DNA of 64,000 bases from an uncultured Prevotellaceae bacterium (GCA_900316835.1 ONEL01000010.1:28385-92384), one strand, 5' to 3'; counted from the stretch's first letter, positions 45,443-54,404 are shown. Notes: generated by a model from the letters alone, not told the origin. Numbers and translations: made by a program.

Positions 45443-48400
45443 ATGAAAAAGTATTTCGCATTGTTAGGTGCACTGGTGCTCACGTGCGGTAGCGCTAGCT
45501 ACTTGCATGCCGAGCAAGCACCTCAAGCTATGGCGACACAGTTAACCAACGTGTCGGGCACTGTGACCGATGAGAATGGTGACCCCGTGATTGGCGCATC
45601 AGTATCAGAGATTGGTACGACTCGCGCTACGGCCACCGACATCAACGGCCGCTTCAACCTTCGTGCCAGCGGTAAGGGTAAAATCCAAATCTCTTACGTG
45701 GGTTACAAGACAGTGACTCTTGAACCAGGCAGCAACATGAACATTCAGCTTACCGAGGACAACGCTCTCCTCGACGAGGTGGTAGTTGTGGGCTATGGTC
45801 AACAGAAGAAAGTGAACCTCACTGGTGCAGTTTCGGTAGTTGACATCGACAAGACCCTCACCTCTCGCCCAGAGCAAGATGTGTCGAAAGCTCTGCAAGG
45901 AGCCGTTCCTGGCCTCACCGTTATCAGCAACAACGGTGACATTGGTGAGTCGCCAACTCTCACCATCCGTGGTGTAGGAACATTGAGCAACGGTGCTACC
46001 TCTAACCCTCTCATCGTGGTTGACGGCGTTGTTGTTGACGACCTCACAATGATTAACGGTAACGACATTGCTAGCATCAGCGTGCTCAAGGATGCCGCCT
46101 CAAGCGCCATCTATGGTACTCGTGCCGCCTTTGGTGTGATCTTGATCACCACTAAGACTGGTAAGAAGGACGACCGCATCAACATCCGTTACAACAACAA
46201 CTTCTCTTGGGACCAGGCTACCATGCTTCCTGACTTCCCCGACGTGCCCACTCAGCTCAAGAGTGCTATCTTGGCAAAGGCTCGTGCTGGTAGTGGCTCG
46301 GTAGAGCTTTTCGGTATGTACTTTGACCAGCTTCTCCCCTATGCCGAGAAGTGGAAAGAGCAGAACAGCGGCCGCAAGGGCTACGGCGAGATGCGCCCGT
46401 ACGTTGATGAGAACGACGTGGGTGACTACCGCTTCATTGGTGGCCAGCCCATGTACTATGCCGACTTTGATGTGACCGACATCTGGTATCGCAAGGCTGC
46501 ACCTGGCCAGAGCCACAACGTTAGCGTTGACGGCTCAAGCGGACGCACCACATTCCGCATGGCCTTTGGCTACAGCGGCAAGGAAGACTTGATGCCCTGG
46601 AACACCACCAAGCGCACACGCTACAACGCCTCGGCCAACATCCAGACCGACTTCACCGACTGGCTGACTGTGGGTGCCCGCATCAGCTACAACCGTCGTT
46701 ACACCGCACGCGCCGAGACTTGGAACAACATGTACCAGTACATCTGGCGCTGGGGCTCATTCTTCATTCCAAGCGGTACTATCGATGGTCTTGACTTCCG
46801 TGTAATCGCTATGCAGAAGGAAGCCGACCGCCGTCGCATCACTCACGATGAGATTAAGGCTACTGCTTTCTTCAAGGCTCACATCACCAAAGACTTGACC
46901 CTTAATGGTGACTTCACTTGGCAGGTTAACGACGCCAACATGCGCTGGAGCGACTTCCCAGTATATAGCTGGAACTGGAACGGTGTGAACCCAACCTATG
47001 TTGTGGGTAACGGTTCGGTGGGCACTTCTCGTGGCAATGCTAAGGCTCAGACTTGGATTGGCAACATCTATGCCGAGTACATGAAGAGCATCAACGATGC
47101 TCACAACATCAAGATTATGATTGGTGCAACAGGTGAGAAGCGCAAATTCGACGAGTTTGACGCCTATCGCATGCTGCTCTATTCTACCGAATATCCTGAG
47201 CTGAACCTCACATATGGTCCTAACACCACATGGGCGATTGGCAGCAGCACCAGTGGCTACATCAGCCGCTTCGTGCCCTGGATGCGTGGCGACTATGCTA
47301 CCGCAGGTTACTTCGCACGCTTCAACTACGACTACAAGGGCATCTACCTCTTTGAGGCCAACGGCCGTTACGACGGTTCGTCGAGCTTCCCCAAGGATGA
47401 CCGCTGGGCATTCTTCCCATCGTTCTCTCTTGGCTACCGCTTCAGCGAGGAGGCTTACTTTGAGAAAGCCCGCGACGTGGTTTCTAACGGTAAGCTGCGC
47501 TTCTCTTATGGTACTATCGGTAACGAAGCTATCGGTAACAATATGTTCATCTCTACCATTGGCGCCGGACAGCTCAATTACCTTGACAACAGTGGCGCCA
47601 AGTACAACTACTTTGGCATGCCAAGCTGGGTATCTTCTTCACTCACTTGGGAGAAGATTAAGACCATCAACGTGGGTCTTGACCTCGGTTTCCTCAACGA
47701 CATGATTACCTTGAGTGCCGATTGGTTCCAGCGCACCACTAACGACATGCTCGCTCCTGGTGTGGCTCTGCCAGCTAGTGTAGGTGCTGCCAGTCCTTAC
47801 CAGAACAACGGCTCGTTGCGCTCACGCGGATGGGAGCTCACCATCAACTGGCGCAAGCAGTTCAACCGCGACCTCGGTCTCTATGCTAACTTCAGCATTG
47901 GCGACAGCAAGGTGAAGGTTACTAAATGGGATAACCCCACTAAGCAGATCGGTCATCCACTCGATGCAACCAATGCCTACGAGGGCGAGACTTGGGGCGA
48001 CATCTGGGGATTTGAAACCGACCGCTACTTCACCGAGGCCGACTTCACCGGCAAGAATGCCGACGGCTCTTGGATCTATGCTCCTGGCATAGCCGACCAA
48101 ACTGGCCTCGAGAGCGACAACTTCGTTTTCGGTCCTGGTGACATCAAGTTCAAGGATCTCAACGGCGACGGCAAGATCGACGGTGGCGCAAGCACTGCCG
48201 ACGATCACGGCGACCTCAAGGTGATTGGTAACTGCCTGCCACGCTACGAGTACAGCTTCCACATTGGTGGTACTTACAAGGGCTTCGACCTCGACCTGTT
48301 CTTCCAGGGCGTGGGCAAGCGCAACATGTGGACTCAATCAGCATTCGTATTCCCAATGATGCGTAACGCCGACTTGGCAATCTATGCTAACCAAACTAAG

Positions 48401-48811
48401 TACAACGTCTATGACCCTGCCAATGGCATCGTTAACATCAGCGAGAGCAACGACTTCCCATGCCTGTGGCCAGGTAATGAGGTGGGCGGCACTGTTCCTG
48501 GAATCTCTAGTGAAGGTGGTTGCCACAACTACTACCCACAGACCAAGTACTTGGTTGACATGAGCTACCTGCGCTTGAAGAACATCACTCTGGGTTACAC
48601 TATTCCACAGAATCTTACCAAGAAGATTTACATCCAGAACTTGCGCCTCTATGCAAGTGTCAACAACCTGTGTCTCCTTTATAGGGGCAGCAAAGACCTC
48701 CCCATCGATCCTGAGATGAACGCCGGACAAGGATCTCTCGGTTATGGTACTTGGGGACGTACTTATCCTGTTACCCGCAGCTGGTCGGTTGGCTTGCAAG
48801 TGACTTTCTAA
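45443..48811 (+). CDS. SusC/RagA-family TonB-dependent outer-membrane transporter
   Basis: The start at the ATG at 45443 gives 1122 residues beginning MKKYFALLGALVLTCGSASY. A carboxypeptidase-regulatory-like domain (VSGTVTDENGDPVIGASVSE ... SYVGYKTVTL) precedes the plug. The plug has LLDEVVVVGYGQQKKVNLTGAV, LQGAVPGLTV and PLIVVDGVVVDD, then SISVLKDAASSAIYGTRAAF, the defining SusC signature. The barrel ends SWSVGLQVTF. It faces away from the left susC gene across a shared control region and is followed by its SusD partner 66 bases downstream. It transports a SusD-captured glycan or peptide; the substrate is unknown. The two SusC proteins are clearly different in plug and barrel, so this is not a recent duplication. 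Confidence 0.95.
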   Translation: MKKYFALLGALVLTCGSASYLHAEQAPQAMATQLTNVSGTVTDENGDPVIGASVSEIGTTRATATDINGRFNLRASGKGKIQISYVGYKTVTLEPGSNMNIQLTEDNALLDEVVVVGYGQQKKVNLTGAVSVVDIDKTLTSRPEQDVSKALQGAVPGLTVISNNGDIGESPTLTIRGVGTLSNGATSNPLIVVDGVVVDDLTMINGNDIASISVLKDAASSAIYGTRAAFGVILITTKTGKKDDRINIRYNNNFSWDQATMLPDFPDVPTQLKSAILAKARAGSGSVELFGMYFDQLLPYAEKWKEQNSGRKGYGEMRPYVDENDVGDYRFIGGQPMYYADFDVTDIWYRKAAPGQSHNVSVDGSSGRTTFRMAFGYSGKEDLMPWNTTKRTRYNASANIQTDFTDWLTVGARISYNRRYTARAETWNNMYQYIWRWGSFFIPSGTIDGLDFRVIAMQKEADRRRITHDEIKATAFFKAHITKDLTLNGDFTWQVNDANMRWSDFPVYSWNWNGVNPTYVVGNGSVGTSRGNAKAQTWIGNIYAEYMKSINDAHNIKIMIGATGEKRKFDEFDAYRMLLYSTEYPELNLTYGPNTTWAIGSSTSGYISRFVPWMRGDYATAGYFARFNYDYKGIYLFEANGRYDGSSSFPKDDRWAFFPSFSLGYRFSEEAYFEKARDVVSNGKLRFSYGTIGNEAIGNNMFISTIGAGQLNYLDNSGAKYNYFGMPSWVSSSLTWEKIKTINVGLDLGFLNDMITLSADWFQRTTNDMLAPGVALPASVGAASPYQNNGSLRSRGWELTINWRKQFNRDLGLYANFSIGDSKVKVTKWDNPTKQIGHPLDATNAYEGETWGDIWGFETDRYFTEADFTGKNADGSWIYAPGIADQTGLESDNFVFGPGDIKFKDLNGDGKIDGGASTADDHGDLKVIGNCLPRYEYSFHIGGTYKGFDLDLFFQGVGKRNMWTQSAFVFPMMRNADLAIYANQTKYNVYDPANGIVNISESNDFPCLWPGNEVGGTVPGISSEGGCHNYYPQTKYLVDMSYLRLKNITLGYTIPQNLTKKIYIQNLRLYASVNNLCLLYRGSKDLPIDPEMNAGQGSLGYGTWGRTYPVTRSWSVGLQVTF

Positions 48812-48877
48812 TGTGAGACTCTTTTAACTTGTAAGAATAAGTATTAGATTATTAACATTCAATAAATTTTGAATTTT

Positions 48878-50656
48878 ATGAAAAAAACATATTTATTAGG
48901 ACTTGCCGGTCTCGCATTGCTTTTCGTTAGTTGCAACGATATGCTTGATGTGACTCCGCGCGACAAGTTCACTAACGACCCTGCGTTCTGGAACAATGAG
49001 AACCAGGTTCAGAACTATACCAATGGTATGTACAGCAACAACTTCTCGGGCTACGGACAGGGCATCGATGACCCCTATTTCAGTAGTTTGACCGATGACC
49101 AGGCAGATCCCGATTTTAACAACTGGACATTTACTAGTGTGCCTGCCAAGACCAGCTATTGGTCAACACCTTACAGCGAAATTCGTCGCTGCAACTACTT
49201 GCTCGACAACATGGCTACTTCTTCTTTGCCCGATGCCAGCAAGGCTAAGTATAGTGCTATCGCTCGCTTGATGCGTGCCTACAACTACTTCTTGCTCGTG
49301 AAACGCTATGGCGACGTGCAGTGGCAAGACCATGTGATAATGAGTTCTGACGATGAGCTCGTTACTGGCCCACGCGATGACCGCGACTACGTTATGGATA
49401 AGGTTCTCGAAGACCTCGACTATGCTATCGCCAACATTGGCTCGGGCAACAAGGCTACTTGGAGCACCGATCTGGCACTGGCAATGAAGAGCGATATCTG
49501 CCTCTATGAAGGCACCTACTGCAAGTATCGCACTGCTGCCGACAATGGCAAGGGCCCCGACAACGCTCGCGCTCAAAAATATTTGAACGAGTGTGTTAAC
49601 GCTTCGCAGCAAATCATGAACGCTGGCTATAGCCTCACCGATAACTATGGCGAGATCTACAACTCTCTTGACTTGAGTGCTAACAAGGAGATTATCTTCT
49701 ATCGCAAGTATGTGAAAGACATGCTCGGTCACAGCACTGTTGACTACACTAGTGGCTCTACTGCTCAGCGCGGTATTACCAAGGATGCTATCGACGCATT
49801 CCTCTTCCTTGATGGCAAGCCTCTGGCTACCACCAGCCTCAATAAGAGCGACAAGCCCAAGTTGGTGCCTTATTATTTCATTGGCCTTGATGGTAATATA
49901 GGCAAGACAGCCGACGGACGTGACTCTGTTTTGCTTGATGGTAATGGCAATCAACGCATGGTTTACTCGATGGAAGATGTGTTTGCCGTTCGTGACAAGC
50001 GTCTTGCAACTATTGTAGATACACACCTCGCATTCAAGGGCTACGGCTATGCTCGCACTTGGCTCGCCGAGATGACCTCTTCTACTGGCTACACCATTGG
50101 AAAGTATTACACAACAGAGATGGGTACTACATCTCAAGAACAGCTCACTTATTGCAACGAGATTGGCAAGGGCTATACTGACGCTCCCATCTACTACCTC
50201 TCGCGTGTTCTGCTGAACTATGCCGAGGCTAAGGCAGAGCTTGGCAGCGCCACTCAAGCCGACCTCGACAAGAGTGTTAACCTGCTTCAGGTGCGTGCCG
50301 GTCTTCCTGGCATGACTCTCAACCCAGATGCCGACCCTGCTAATAAGGTGGGCGTTAGCAGCCTCATTTGGGAGATTCGCCGCGCTCGTCGCTGCGAGCT
50401 CATGACCGATGGCGTGCGCTACTGGGATCTCGTGCGCTGGCACATGCTCGACAAGCTCGATACCAATATGAATCCCGACATCCGTCGCGGTGCTAACTTG
50501 AGTGATGTTCCTAATTGCGACGTTGACCTTGATGGCGGATATGCAATTCCTTACACTGCTACCCGCACCTACGACAAGAAGTATTACTTCTATCCAATCC
50601 CAACTGACCAAATCAAGGCTAGTGGTAATGGCACTACCCAGAACCCAGGTTGGTAA
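48878..50656 (+). CDS. SusD-like nutrient-binding lipoprotein
   Basis: I use the ATG at 48878 (KKTYLLGLAGLALLFVSC, lipobox FVSC), giving 592 residues; a TTG three codons upstream is possible. NDMLDVTPRDKFTNDPAFWN is the typical SusD N-terminus. TPR-like helices follow (KYSAIARLMRAYNYFLLVKR), and the C-terminal block IWEIRRARRCELMTDGVRYWDLVRW matches SusD/RagB, ending KYYFYPIPTDQIKASGNGT. It partners the SusC upstream. A stem-loop terminator follows at 50699. Confidence 0.95.
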   Translation: MKKTYLLGLAGLALLFVSCNDMLDVTPRDKFTNDPAFWNNENQVQNYTNGMYSNNFSGYGQGIDDPYFSSLTDDQADPDFNNWTFTSVPAKTSYWSTPYSEIRRCNYLLDNMATSSLPDASKAKYSAIARLMRAYNYFLLVKRYGDVQWQDHVIMSSDDELVTGPRDDRDYVMDKVLEDLDYAIANIGSGNKATWSTDLALAMKSDICLYEGTYCKYRTAADNGKGPDNARAQKYLNECVNASQQIMNAGYSLTDNYGEIYNSLDLSANKEIIFYRKYVKDMLGHSTVDYTSGSTAQRGITKDAIDAFLFLDGKPLATTSLNKSDKPKLVPYYFIGLDGNIGKTADGRDSVLLDGNGNQRMVYSMEDVFAVRDKRLATIVDTHLAFKGYGYARTWLAEMTSSTGYTIGKYYTTEMGTTSQEQLTYCNEIGKGYTDAPIYYLSRVLLNYAEAKAELGSATQADLDKSVNLLQVRAGLPGMTLNPDADPANKVGVSSLIWEIRRARRCELMTDGVRYWDLVRWHMLDKLDTNMNPDIRRGANLSDVPNCDVDLDGGYAIPYTATRTYDKKYYFYPIPTDQIKASGNGTTQNPGW

Positions 50657-50698
50657 TCTCTTACACAGAGCTAAATACTGATTTAGCATAAAACCATT

Positions 50699-50737
50699 GA
50701 GTGGCTGCGTCGCATGCGATGCAGCCACTCTTGCTTT
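50699..50737 (+). terminator. Terminator after the right SusD gene
   Basis: GAGTGGCTGC (50699-50708) pairs with GCAGCCACTC (50721-50730) around a 12-base loop that is itself a short palindrome, then TTGCTTT follows. Confidence 0.85.
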
Positions 50738-50815
50738 ACCATTATTGTGTGGGAATTAACCCCAAATACTAATGACCAATTTGGTTAAAACTACTTTCCC
50801 CTTAATAGCGAGTTA

Positions 50816-50851
50816 CGTCGCAAAAATGCCATTTATGGCACTTTTGCGACG
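50816..50851. repeat. Palindrome, left flank of the AAA ATPase
   Basis: CGTCGCAAAAATGCCA (50816-50831) is inverted, with one mismatch, at 50836-50851 (TGGCACTTTTGCGACG). Its sequence, together with a following AGAGGGGGC, recurs in the same orientation at 52225-52260 (plus AGAGGGGGC to 52271). Confidence 0.95.
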
Positions 50852-50881
50852 CAGAGGGGGCACGTTAGTGGCGTGTGTTCG

Positions 50882-52135
50882 TCAAAAGTCTAAACTATTT
50901 TTATCAAGCAGGAAATCAATAATACTAATTGTTAATATGCCATTGGAGTCGCGTTTGGCTTTTATGTCTTGTCCGGTAACTATTATTTTCTTAAAAGAGT
51001 CCTTTGTGGCAATAAGTGATCGTTTTTCTTGCACTTCTTTTTCGGCAGTAGGCATAGCGAACGCCGATTGAATATAATATATCTTACTAGCTTTATTAGC
51101 GACAAAATCCACTTCGAGCTGTCGCCTGATAGTTTTACCATCGGAGTTGGTGGTCTTTTGCTCCACACATCCCACATCAACTAAGAACCCTCTAATCCTT
51201 AGCTCATTATAAATAATATTTTCCATAATGTGGGTTTCTTCCTGTTGCCTGAAATTGAGAATGGCATTTCTAAGTCCCAAATCGGTGAAATAATGTTTTG
51301 AGAGGGTGTTGATGTATTTTTTCCCTTTAATGTTGTAACGAATTGAGCGTTCTAGCATGAAGGCATTGACCATATAGCCTATGTAGTTTGTTATCGTCTT
51401 GGGTGATATGCTCACATGCTTCACGCTCTTAAAGGTGTTTGATAATTTAGTGGAATTAGTGGTACTTCCTATTGTGGATGCTAGTATTTGTACTAACTCT
51501 TCCATTTCATGTTCATTCTTAATGCGATGTCGTTCAGTAATATCTCGCAAATAAACAGTGCGATATAAGTCACTTAAGTATTCTGCCTTACTTTCATCAT
51601 CACTGAGAGACAAAATTTTAGGTAGCCCCCCATAAGTATAATAATCTTTCCATGCATCACGCTTGTCTCCATCGTAGGCCGAAAGGAATTCACTAAAAGA
51701 AAGTGGGAATATGTGAATCTGCACCCCTCGGCCTCTAAATTCTGTAGCAATATCCGATGACAAGAATTGTGAATTACTGCCAGTGATATAAATGTCAATA
51801 TTAGGCAAATGGAGTAAGCTATTTATCACATCTACAAAGTTTTCCATCATCTGTACCTCATCAAGAACAACATAGTATTGGTGTGAATCTAGAATCCTGT
51901 TGCGAATGTATTGTAGCATCTTGTGAGGCTCGCGCAAACTTTCATAGATTAAATCATCAAGCGCGATTTCTATAATGTGCGATTCGTCAATACCAATTTC
52001 AATCAAATGGCGATGGAATAATTCAAATAACAAGAACGATTTACCACAACGGCGTATGCCAGTGACAATTTTAACTAGGCCATTATTCTTATTTTGAATG
52101 AGCCTATTTAAATAGAGGGGACGGTTTATAATCAT
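50882..52135 (-). CDS. AAA_14 ATPase with DUF4143-type C-terminal domain
   Basis: I use the ATG at 52135 (MIINRPLYLNRLIQNKNNG), giving 417 residues. An in-frame ATG at 52168 lies inside a palindrome and would add MAFLRHKKTTI. The AAA_14 part has Walker A GIRRCGKSFLLFELF, Walker B YYVVLDEVQMM and sensor-like IYITGSNSQFLSS. The C-terminal part (about 290-417) ends with a nuclease-like core, ENIIYNELRIRGFLVDVGCV ... LEVDFVANKASKIYYIQSAF, as in DUF4143 proteins. Its members are abundant and poorly understood in Bacteroidales. The gene is more AT-rich than its neighbours and is bracketed by palindromes. Possible roles (phage defence, toxin regulation or selfish element) are unproven. Confidence 0.85.
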   Translation of the reverse strand: MIINRPLYLNRLIQNKNNGLVKIVTGIRRCGKSFLLFELFHRHLIEIGIDESHIIEIALDDLIYESLREPHKMLQYIRNRILDSHQYYVVLDEVQMMENFVDVINSLLHLPNIDIYITGSNSQFLSSDIATEFRGRGVQIHIFPLSFSEFLSAYDGDKRDAWKDYYTYGGLPKILSLSDDESKAEYLSDLYRTVYLRDITERHRIKNEHEMEELVQILASTIGSTTNSTKLSNTFKSVKHVSISPKTITNYIGYMVNAFMLERSIRYNIKGKKYINTLSKHYFTDLGLRNAILNFRQQEETHIMENIIYNELRIRGFLVDVGCVEQKTTNSDGKTIRRQLEVDFVANKASKIYYIQSAFAMPTAEKEVQEKRSLIATKDSFKKIIVTGQDIKAKRDSNGILTISIIDFLLDKNSLDF

Positions 52136-52152
52136 AATTGTAGTTTTTTTAT

Positions 52153-52187
52153 GTCTTAAAAATGCCATTTATGGCACTTTTAAGACG
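52153..52187. repeat. Altered palindrome at the ATPase gene's 5' end
   Basis: GTCTTAAAAATGCCA pairs with TGGCACTTTTAAGAC. Compared with the flanking copies the outer stem has changed from GTCGC/GCGAC to GTCTT/AAGAC on both arms, so pairing is kept. It begins 18 bases upstream of the ATG at 52135, in the leader. Confidence 0.9.
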
Positions 52188-52224
52188 CAAAGTAAGCAAA
52201 TATTTATAATTAAAGCAAATTTTA

Positions 52225-52260
52225 CGTCGCAAAAATGCCATTTATGGCACTTTTGCGACG
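52225..52260. repeat. Palindrome, right flank of the AAA ATPase
   Basis: CGTCGCAAAAATGCCA (52225-52240) is inverted, with the same single mismatch, at 52245-52260. The 36-base core is identical to 50816-50851. Confidence 0.95.
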
Positions 52261-52338
52261 TAAGAGGGGGCTAAAATAAGTAATGGTCGTTCCTCATGTG
52301 GGTAAAAAAAACTATCTTTTTTGAAAACACGGCTCGGT

Positions 52339-52908
52339 TTAAAGCAGTGTGGGGAGGCTGGCTTTCCACTCGGGTATGGTGCTCAGTAACTGGCTGTGGA
52401 AGCGGAAAGTGCCGTCGGTGGGTCGCACTACGCAACGCGCCGTCAGCAGCTTGGCAGTGGTGCTGCTTCCTGCCGTCATCAGTAGCTGGAACCCATAGTC
52501 GATGATAGCGGGGTTACAGTCGCCACCGCGAGTCCACTCATTGATTTGCAACATCGCCTCATGGCTGCAAGGGTCGAGAAACTCGGTTACGCCGCGCTTC
52601 CAGCCCAGCAAGCGCCACTCCACAGGACGCACACACTGGCTGGGCACACTGGCAATGACCATGCCGTCGCTGGCGGTGAGAGCCACCAGGTCTTTCACGT
52701 CTTCAATAGGGAGCAAGTGAGCTGGGGCTGTGGCAAGCTGGTGAGCATACCATTGCTTGATGTGGGTTGTGAGCAGTGCGTCGAGATCGATGCCGTCGTC
52801 CCATTCCACAGTGCAGTCGCGCCGTGGTGTGTCCAGTCGCATCACTTGTTTCCACAAGTCGAGCATCTCACGCTGGGTGAGGTTGTAAAACTGATTGTTG
52901 TTTTCCAT
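52339..52908 (-). CDS. Hypothetical protein
   Basis: I use the ATG at 52908 (MENNNQFYNLTQREMLDLW), giving 189 residues; a longer in-frame start lies upstream of the promoter. It is a soluble protein without signal or membrane segment. Recognisable features are a helical N-terminus with an acidic patch (TVEWDDGIDLDALLTTHIKQ), a middle part with LVALTASDGMVIASVPS, and a Trp-rich stretch (CVRPVEWRLLGWKRGVTEFL). I do not recognise a family. It is alone with a -7 element at 52942; the patB-type gene upstream is separated by a terminator. Confidence 0.6.
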   Translation of the reverse strand: MENNNQFYNLTQREMLDLWKQVMRLDTPRRDCTVEWDDGIDLDALLTTHIKQWYAHQLATAPAHLLPIEDVKDLVALTASDGMVIASVPSQCVRPVEWRLLGWKRGVTEFLDPCSHEAMLQINEWTRGGDCNPAIIDYGFQLLMTAGSSTTAKLLTARCVVRPTDGTFRFHSQLLSTIPEWKASLPTLL

Positions 52909-52941
52909 GATAGAGTGTTTTTTGTTGTTAGAATCATGTGG

Positions 52942-52949
52942 CAAAATTA
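52942..52949 (-). promoter_or_regulatory. Promoter -7 element for the hypothetical protein
   Basis: CAAAATTA on the plus strand reads TAATTTTG on the minus strand, 33 bases before the ATG at 52908, and downstream of the longer in-frame start, which it excludes. Confidence 0.55.
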
Positions 52950-52976
52950 CCTTACTGTCGCAAGCTGAAAACACAT

Positions 52977-53014
52977 TAAAAAAACACACCTCAAGGTTTC
53001 TCTCGAGATGTGTT
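52977..53014 (-). terminator. Terminator after the C-S lyase gene
   Basis: AACACACCTC (52983-52992) and GAGATGTGTT (53005-53014) pair with one mismatch, with a run of T residues after the 3' arm on the minus strand. Confidence 0.7.
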
Positions 53015-53046
53015 AATGTGACCTATTAGGGATACTTTTTATTTTA

Positions 53047-54237
53047 TCAGGCTTTTAGTGCTTTGACAGCGGCTTCGAGCTGGTGCATGGCCTGCTCGAG
53101 TCGCTTGCGTGGTGTGCCCACGTTCAGGCGCATGTGGCAGTAGCCTGGCACGCCATAAATCTCGCCATCGTTGAGCGCGAGATGTGCGTTGTTGGCAAAG
53201 AATTTAACCAGTTGAGAATGGTCAAGCCCCAGTCGGCGGCAGTCGAGCCACATCAGAAACGACGCCTGTGGCTTGATGGCATAGATGCCAGGGATGTTCT
53301 CCTGGCAGTATTGAGCCACGTAGAGCACGTTTTGCTCAATATATTTCTTGCAGGCTTCGAGCCAAGGTTCGCCATAGCGGTAGCCCACCTCGGTGGCGAG
53401 TAATGCCGGGATATTGGCATTGCATAGCTCGTTGACTTCAACCCAGCGATAGAATTCACTGCGCAACTCGGGGTTCTTGATTACTAGCCAGGTGCTCTTG
53501 AGTCCCGGGATGTTGAACGTCTTGCCTGGTGAGCCACAGGTGATGGTCACCGCAGCCGCGTCCTCGCTCACAGTTGCCAGTGGGATGTGCTTGTGGCCAA
53601 AGAGAGTGATGTCGCCAAACACCTCGTCGCTGAACAGTATCACATTGTGCTTGCGTGCCAGCGCTGCCACTTGTTGCAACTCTTCTTTTTCCCACACTAT
53701 GCCAATGGGGTTTTGCGGGTTGCACACAATCATGAGCTTGGGTTTCTGCTCAATGAACACTCGCTCCAGGTCGTCGAGGTCCATGCGATAGAAATGGTCG
53801 CCAGTAGGCACAAGGTTGTTGCGCACCGCCAGGCGGCGATTGCCTTCAATCACATCCTTGAAGTCATAGTATACAGGCTCTTGCAGTACCACCCGGTCGC
53901 CAGGACGAGTGTAGAAGTTGAGCACCATTCCCAGGGCAGGCATGCCACCAGGCATGAAGGTCATCTCCTCGCGCTTGATCTCGAAACCGTTGCGACGGCG
54001 TTGCCAGTCGATTATCGACTGCCAGTACTCGTCGTAGGGGAGAGTGTATCCATAGATGGGGTGGTCGCCAAATCGAGATACTAGGGCAGCGCTGATTTCG
54101 GGACTTACCGCGAAGTCCATGTCGGCAATCCACAGTGGCAATAAGTCGTTACGGCCAAAGAGTGATGTGAGTTGGTCGTATTTTTTGCAGTGTGTGCCTT
54201 GACGGTCAATGATAGAATCAAAATCGTATTGGGCCAT
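53047..54237 (-). CDS. PatB/MalY-type pyridoxal-phosphate C-S lyase (cystathionine beta-lyase)
   Basis: The 396-residue fold-type I PLP enzyme begins MAQYDFDSIIDRQGTHCKKYD, typical of MalY/PatB. It contains LPLWIADMDFAVSPEI, MTFMPGGMPALGMVLNFYTRPGD, CNPQNPIGIVWEKEEL and the PLP lysine in GSPGKTFNIPGLKSTW (about Lys239). Family members cleave cystathionine and other S-substituted cysteines to pyruvate, ammonia and a thiol; some act as aminotransferases or regulators. It is divergent from dapF, an amino-acid neighbour of the kind seen with dapL aminotransferase genes elsewhere, but the sequence is PatB-like and not dapL. Confidence 0.88.
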   Translation of the reverse strand: MAQYDFDSIIDRQGTHCKKYDQLTSLFGRNDLLPLWIADMDFAVSPEISAALVSRFGDHPIYGYTLPYDEYWQSIIDWQRRRNGFEIKREEMTFMPGGMPALGMVLNFYTRPGDRVVLQEPVYYDFKDVIEGNRRLAVRNNLVPTGDHFYRMDLDDLERVFIEQKPKLMIVCNPQNPIGIVWEKEELQQVAALARKHNVILFSDEVFGDITLFGHKHIPLATVSEDAAAVTITCGSPGKTFNIPGLKSTWLVIKNPELRSEFYRWVEVNELCNANIPALLATEVGYRYGEPWLEACKKYIEQNVLYVAQYCQENIPGIYAIKPQASFLMWLDCRRLGLDHSQLVKFFANNAHLALNDGEIYGVPGYCHMRLNVGTPRKRLEQAMHQLEAAVKALKA

Positions 54238-54282
54238 TGTAATTATAGGTTTATGTTAGGGTTTAGGTTTTAATTAGGCTTG

Positions 54283-54290
54283 CAAAAATA
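54283..54290 (-). promoter_or_regulatory. Promoter -7 element for the C-S lyase gene
   Basis: CAAAAATA on the plus strand reads TATTTTTG on the minus strand, 46 bases before the start codon. Confidence 0.5.
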
Positions 54291-54366
54291 ACACTTTTTC
54301 TATACATAACCACAATAAAAGTCCTTTTTTCCTCTCCATAAATAACGGGCTGTCAAACTAAATACC

Positions 54367-54374
54367 TATCTTTG
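54367..54374 (+). promoter_or_regulatory. Promoter -7 element for dapF
   Basis: TAtcTTTG lies 30 bases before the dapF ATG; the -33 region has no clear TTTG at standard spacing. Confidence 0.55.
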
Positions 54375-54404
54375 TGGGCGCAACAAATATTTTTTTAAGG
54401 CTTT

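Larger units (their letters stand above)
50816..52260. mobile_element. Palindrome-bracketed ATPase unit (candidate mobile element)
   Basis: An AT-rich ATPase gene lies between two nearly identical palindromes about 1.4 kb apart that are in direct orientation and share downstream bases. A third, altered copy sits next to the gene's start. No transposase, target-site duplication or integrase is visible, so mobility is inferred only from the bracketing repeats, the composition and the isolated placement after susCD. Confidence 0.4.

Noticed and set aside
41614..48811. Two SusC genes as a recent duplication
   Set aside because: Their plug and barrel sequences differ widely; only the leader motif and family signature are shared.
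49163..50728. 521-codon minus-strand ORF opposite the right SusD gene
   Set aside because: It is the mirror of a well-supported SusD gene, its product has no recognisable domains, and its Ala/Val/Leu/His-rich content is typical of a shadow frame.
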